This document shows, piece after piece, positions 58,908 to 64,000 of a DNA stretch of 64,000 nt. Made by a program: the position numbers and the translations under genes. Origin of the DNA: Lomentospora prolificans (lineage: Eukaryota; Ascomycota; Sordariomycetes; Microascales; Microascaceae); contig JARFXM010000011.1 of NCBI GenBank assembly GCA_029532625.1, positions 496,001 through 560,000 of the forward strand, in the 5' to 3' direction. The stretch's first letter is position 1, and each line of letters starts with the position of its first letter. The notes under the pieces were generated by a model. That model had not been told where the DNA came from. It saw only the letters and a list, made by a program, of their open reading frames with translations, and made no database searches.

Positions 58908-60243
58908 TCATTCTGAAGTCTCGATAGGGACCTGAGCCGATTTTCCGCGGATGTGAGAAGCGTCGCCGACTACTTCCTGCTCCCTTGGATACCATTTGTC
59001 CGAGTCCCCCAACCGATCTGCAGTCAGTCCAGCACTGCCGGGGTTCTGCATTCCCGCTTCGAGTTGCCTCTGGTACGAAATCTTTCTCAACCGCTCGTGC
59101 TCGGCTGGAGTCAGTCGGAGCTGCAAAAGACGAGTCAGTACGGCGAAGCACCGGCGGATCATGATCGAACACGAGCGACCTACGTAGATTTCCACGCCGA
59201 TGGCGTGTAGCGCTATAGCAAGCCATGAAGCTGCCCCAAACGTGGCTGCTATTGCCGAACCGCTTTCAGCCGTGTTGCCGTTCATAATGTCGGCCTTGAC
59301 CGTCGCCCACTGGTGCGGGTTCTCCCCTGTGTAGTATGCTTCGCATACCGGGTAACTAGCGACCGTTTCGTTCCGCATACCTCTGAAGACGTAGTCGATT
59401 TTCGCGCAAGGTAGGGAGGTGTAATAGCCGTACTGGCCGCTGATTATTATTGCCATGAGGGCGGCGAGAATCCGAACGGTAATGATGCAGCCGGCCTGGG
59501 ACGAGCGACAAAGGAGAATCAGCGACTGGGTCCGAAGAGAAGAGGGCTGTTTCGGTTGACAACGCGATATCACTCACATAAACCCAAGCTCGCAACATCC
59601 AAGCTCGATGTTGCTCAATCTGGAGGAACTTTACGTTGATATACGCAATCAAGAGTGATGTCAAAAACATGATGCCAAGCACACCCATAGCCACCTGAAT
59701 GTCCACGCCACCTCCAAAAGCGTGCCGACCGATCAAGAACGCCCCAACAGTGGCTACCACCGCCAGTATTATGACGACGTAGCCGTTGACGCGATGAAAG
59801 AGGATCATTTTGTGCCGTATCACCGGAACAAACTGGAAAAAGGCGAGGAAGCTACCAGGAATAATGGCGCCGAGGTGCATGATGATGCCAACGGTTTCAT
59901 GGTCACCGCGGAGGTAGTACCAACATTCCCCTGGTCCAGCGTGGAAACTGCTCTCCTCATCTCCGCAAAAGACACCGTAAAAGTTAAGCATGGGCATACG
60001 TGAGAGCGCAAACCCAAGGAGGGCGCCTCCGAAGATGAACCACAACACGAAATTGTATCCTTTCGCAAAGCCAATGGGGTTGTAGACCTTGCGCGCAAGG
60101 CGGACAAAGCCATTTCGGGGTGGTCGAGTCGAAGTCACCATTGTCGCGATTGTCGTTGAATAGCCGAGAGAGAAACGGAAGAATTCGATGTGGTGATACT
60201 TCAAGATTTTTGGCGGTGATTGATGAGAATGAGAAATGGACAT
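58908..60243 (-). CDS. DUF2306-like multi-pass membrane protein
   Basis: Two exons: 60243-59578 and 59495-58908, with an 82-bp phase-0 intron, giving 417 aa. About seven hydrophobic helices are visible, for example FVLWFIFGGALLGFAL, VGIIMHLGAIIPGSFLAFFQFV, RVNGYVVIILAVVATVGAFL and ILAALMAIIISGQYGYY. Conserved-looking polar sites are HLGA, FHRVNGY, QHRAWMLRAW and EIYVGR. The His, Arg and Trp pattern HRxNGY...HRAWMLRxW is typical of the DUF2306 family of unknown function. The C-terminal 100 residues are hydrophilic and cytosolic by inference. A second ATG at residue 35 (MVTSTRPPRNG) could be the true start. Confidence 0.83.
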
Positions 60244-63200
60244 CAGATTCTTTTATGCCGTCACCCTTCAAACTCTATAACCTTGTGAATGTCGTGACGA
60301 TGCCATATCCGGAGCCATCCTCAGAGCCCAAACATGGTACAGCCGTAATTGACGCGTATCATACGGACTACCCGGTACTACCACGTAGCCTCGCAAGGCA
60401 CAGTCTTCTCAGCCCTCGTTCTAGAATTTCTCGACGATGCTCTCTGTTTTTTCGGCGCCTGATGGCACCCAAACAGCCCATGTCAGCCGTTCCGCGGCGA
60501 GACCACGCGTCAGGACATGACAAGGTAGACGGTGTTCAGTAATCCCAAAAATAAAAGCCGTAGATTAATTTGCTCAGTGATAAATCTTATCTCATGTTCA
60601 TTGGCCCCGGCGGCGACGATCTGCTCAGCTGGACTGTCGTTGAAGATGCGGTGACGCAAGTCACAAATACGAATCAACACGAGAGCGGAATGATTACTGA
60701 TTCGCCGTCAAGCGCTCGCAAATTCACCCATCCACGAATCGGGTCAATTTAATAGGTAATATCACGTTCCATCTCTTGGGCCAACCTCAAAGAGAGGCGC
60801 AGCGCCTATCAGTAGAATGAAGCACATGGGCAAGCGGGCAAAGTCGATAACAGGACTCGTTGGTGTTAATGTGTTGCCATGATTTCCAAATTCTTTAGGT
60901 CAAACCACTAATAGCGGGAAGCGCGCATTGACGAGATGACAAGAACTACGATCTTTATTACGTGCCATGACACGCCTGGCAGAGCGACCGATTAGCATTT
61001 ACTCCATCAGCGACTCAGGCAAGACTTGCCTGAAATGCTAGTTAAGGCAAGGAACAGACTAGAAGTGTTCTAGCAATTTCTTACCTCAGAATAGAAACGT
61101 ACCTGTATTGACATCCTCAGGTGTTCGAGAGTCGACCTGGTGGCTGGAAATGCGCGCCAAGTGGGCACACGCGTGCCAAACTCCGACAATCTTCTAGAGT
61201 CCGTTAGTGGACCCCTAATTCTCAATCCGTGGGATTAGTGCTTCTCAAAGGCGTGAATTCACAAGGGCCAAATACATTACTGAGTCGGATCCAGCAAATG
61301 CGCTGAGCCAACCAAGTCCTGAAGAAGCAGGCACGAATGGACTATCCAACCTTGACGTCCATCTCAACAGCAAGGATGCTCGGCTATTCCCCTCAGCGTG
61401 TCTAGTGTGTTATGCTAGGTGACTCGTAGAAATGTATCATTAGGACGGCCCCGAAGGTTGGCCAACACCAGAGCTAGGACACCACACTCACCAGTCGGGC
61501 GAGAATACGATGTTATCACAAATATGCAGGGGGCATGAGACGTACTTAGGATGCCGTACGGCTAGATGGTCATCTCGGGCCTCTCCAGACGCCAAGGCAG
61601 ACGTTCATTGAGTTTCGTGTCCATTGTAGAATATGCAAGGAGCATGCCGCCAGCCGGAAGCGGTGTTGGCGAGCTCGCAAAGTCCTAGCCACTCGAAAAT
61701 CAAGCTCGCAAGCAGTCCAATAGAGCTCTTCAGGCTTACCCCGCGCTCTGTTCCAACATTGTGATGACTACTCCTCGGTTTTTCCATTTTACTATTAAAC
61801 TCAAGGTTTCCCGTTTTTCCAACACTGCCGCTTTGGTGTTCGTGCGTTTTCTGGGGTTCAAAGTCGAAAACCTCCCTGAGCCGTACGGTACTGCAATTAT
61901 TAGACAGTCCACTGCTCAGGGGGCAACGCCGAACAAGTAGGACCATCCTATACCACTAGTTTATGCCCTCCGGCGACTGCTTTGTATTGAAGGAGTTCCA
62001 AAAGTTGAAAGAAGTAATCATAAAGTTTGTAGAGCTACGCATTTCTGTATAGAAAGTAGGTAGGTCTCTCTCCAATCCACCAGTCGCACTTCAGCCGCAA
62101 GGACAATGAGCTTCACCTGTGCCAGAAGTATTGGCACGAAAGACGCAAAGACTTGCCATATATTTAAGGATGAAACGCACAATACAAAGAAGGTCGACCA
62201 GAGGCGTTGGGGAGCGGAATATGCACTACCAGTTTTCGAACGCTATATAGCTGTAAGCCGGAGGACTGAATTTCGTTGTCTCTGCTTCTGTATATCATTA
62301 TACATATATATAATCAGTACGACGAAAGACGGCGGTGTTGGTCGCGAGCAGGGCAGAAATATTTAACGGTTGTCTACCCACTGTTTCTCCGAAGGAAGTA
62401 GGTGTATTTGATGGCTAAGAGTCAATATGATCGAATGTCCACAACCAACTGAGGATCCAATGAAGTTGAACGACCGAATTTGAATACTAGTTAGCGTTCC
62501 ACCAAAAGTCTGATATGCCACTTCAGGTAAATTCGGTCAAGCGATGTGTTTTAGCTGCGGCATCTCTTGTGAATGGAGGATGATTTAAGATGAGGAATGT
62601 GACCAAGTTCTTATTTTCTTCGAATCTAAGAACTACAGGCATATAAAAATTTCGGCCCTCTTGATTCCTCAAATTTACTGACCATCTTGGGCCGATACAC
62701 AGGGAAAATGAGAGGGAGTGTCGGCCATTCGCCAGGGTCTATTAGTGATCGTGATAGATCAATTACCGTGTACACTGACGGTGTTCTATTCATGAGCCCC
62801 TATTGTCTTCCTTTTCTTTCCTCATGCATGGACTTGACACCCAGGACTTCTCCCTCGAGCGGCCGGCGCATCAGTCGCAACGTCACTGATGGGCGCTTAG
62901 CAAGAATTCCAACAACTTCATCTTGACTTTTCGATCATGTATGCTCAGAGTCGAGAGGTTACGTCACCATAGCACCGTCCCTGCCTGGTAGGTAACCCCT
63001 TCTATCGTCGTGGCACTTGTCGTTGACTTGCCATGGTTAATAGCTGACGTTGGCTTGGCCCCATCTTTCGTACTCTAGCATGCCGACGCCTTGATCAACG
63101 TCTTGTTTCCGTACAACGCGATCTTTCCGATCTGTCGCGTTCTCGGCTACAGGATTTGCGTTGTGGCCTCGCTTGTCCTAAACGTCGACGCGGCTGTCTA

Positions 63201-63498
63201 CGTGCTGCTCCAAGACAACGAGTTTGGTTGGATAAAGCCAGGGGCAGGGGGGGGGGGGGGGGGGGGTGTGTGTGGTGGAAGCGGCGGTGAGAATGATGAG
63301 AATTCGCGACTGATTTAGAGTCAGAGAAGTCGCGCGGCGATTTGAAAAGCTCTCGAACATAATGCCTTGTATACAACCAAGATGATGTCATAATCTTGAC
63401 ACCCTCCGCAGTTATATTAATATTAGGATAAAGAGAAAACAAAATTATGGCATCAAGTTCTAAACTAGTATAAGCCCTACATATTCCCACTGCTTAAT
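60244..63498. other. Gene-free stretch with homopolymer run
   Basis: About 3.25 kb in which I find no supported gene. A run of 20 G (63247-63266) followed by a short GT tract lies near the right end. Short frames such as 62106-62366 and 61605-61946 have no motifs. Confidence 0.45.
63247..63266 (+). repeat. G20 homopolymer
   Basis: Twenty consecutive G, followed by TGTGTGTGG. The length is likely unstable or misread. Confidence 0.8.
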
Positions 63499-64000
63499 TT
63501 ACTGCCCATACGCCCTTGCAATCCGCATGCGCTTTCCGTATAGCCAGAGCGGAATAGTCAGGAGGGCAAAGAGGCCCATCAACATGCCAAAGATGCCAAA
63601 GGCCTCAGCAGTACCTTTGGAAGTGACCCACTCAGATACGAAGAAGGTCCAGGCAAAGGCGATGATGGAACGAAGAATGGTGACGACGACGAAGCAGTCG
63701 GCTGCAAGGTGGCCGTAGGAATCAATCAACTGCTGGGGCATTAGCACATATTCTAGAGATTAGAGAGAGGCGGCAGAAAAGGACTTACGTAGTTGAAACC
63801 GATAGAGGGCGCCTGCATGAGTCCAAAGGCCAGCATGGCAAAGCCGACTTCGAGGCCAACCCAGCGATTGGGACCAGGGTACTGGCCGCAGAATCCAAAG
63901 ACGAAGAAACCGCAGGTCGCAATGGCAAGAGGGGGGAACATGGTGGGTAGACGATCTTCGGGCTCGGCAAGACCGTGCTTATCGTGCTTGGCACGGCTGG
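63499..64000 (-). CDS. MFS transporter, C-terminal part (cut by window edge)
   Basis: Only the last two exons lie in the window: beyond 64000 to 63789, and 63732-63499, with a 56-bp intron. The visible part has a cytosolic loop (AKHDKHGLAEPEDRLP) followed by four helices, including MFPPLAIATCGFFVFGFCG and WVGLEVGFAMLAFGLMQAPSIGFNY. After the splice comes QLIDSYGHLAADCFVVVTILRSI, then FGMLMGLFALLTIPLWLYGKRMR. The YxxDxY...A...RS motif after the tenth helix is typical of fungal MFS members of the DHA1 or polyamine-transporter-like groups. Substrate unknown. Confidence 0.83.

Noticed and set aside
1..64000. CRISPR arrays, bacterial operons, Shine-Dalgarno sites, phage genes
   Set aside because: The window is eukaryotic: spliced genes and fungal families throughout; no regularly spaced repeats were seen.

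Overview
The window is nuclear DNA of a filamentous ascomycete (Pezizomycotina). Genes are interrupted by short GT-AG introns of about 50-125 bp. The families present are typical of that group: AA9 lytic polysaccharide monooxygenases, a GH7 cellulase, a HET-domain relic, a NACHT-ankyrin NLR, CFEM-like secreted proteins and fungal C2H2 and DUF7730 proteins. I cannot fix the genus from sequence alone. No rRNA, intact tRNA, CRISPR array or intact transposon was recognised. All exon structures were worked out by hand from splice sites and reading-frame continuity.

Layout. 0.9-8.6 kb: a kelch beta-propeller protein, a GPI-type cupredoxin and a DUF7730-type protein, all on the minus strand with wide gaps. 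9-22.4 kb is the degradative core: a CE8 pectin-methylesterase-like enzyme, two convergent AA9 monooxygenases and a GH7 cellulase, with a decayed HET gene between the esterase and the first AA9. 27-34 kb holds four secreted-protein genes: two CFEM-like Cys-rich paralogues, a CE3-type SGNH esterase with an altered oxyanion block, and a seven-exon protein built from three SH3-like repeats. 36-43.4 kb: an F-box-like protein interrupted by a one-base frameshift, a small secreted protein and a C2H2-like nuclear protein. 48-50 kb: an MFS anion:cation symporter. 50.4-58 kb: a 1428-aa NLR (alpha/beta-hydrolase, NACHT, ankyrin) and a divergently transcribed AAA+ ATPase that share a 662-bp promoter interval. 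58.9-64 kb: a DUF2306-like membrane protein, 3 kb without genes, and the C-terminal part of another MFS transporter at the window edge.

How the genes may work together. The GH7, both AA9 enzymes, the CE8 and the CE3 would attack cellulose, pectin and acetylated xylan, which points to a plant-associated or lignocellulose-degrading lifestyle. The HET relic and the NLR belong to the fungal non-self-recognition repertoire. The divergent NLR/AAA+ pair, the triple SH3-like secreted protein whose introns appear to have duplicated with its repeats, and the altered CE3 are the most interesting items.
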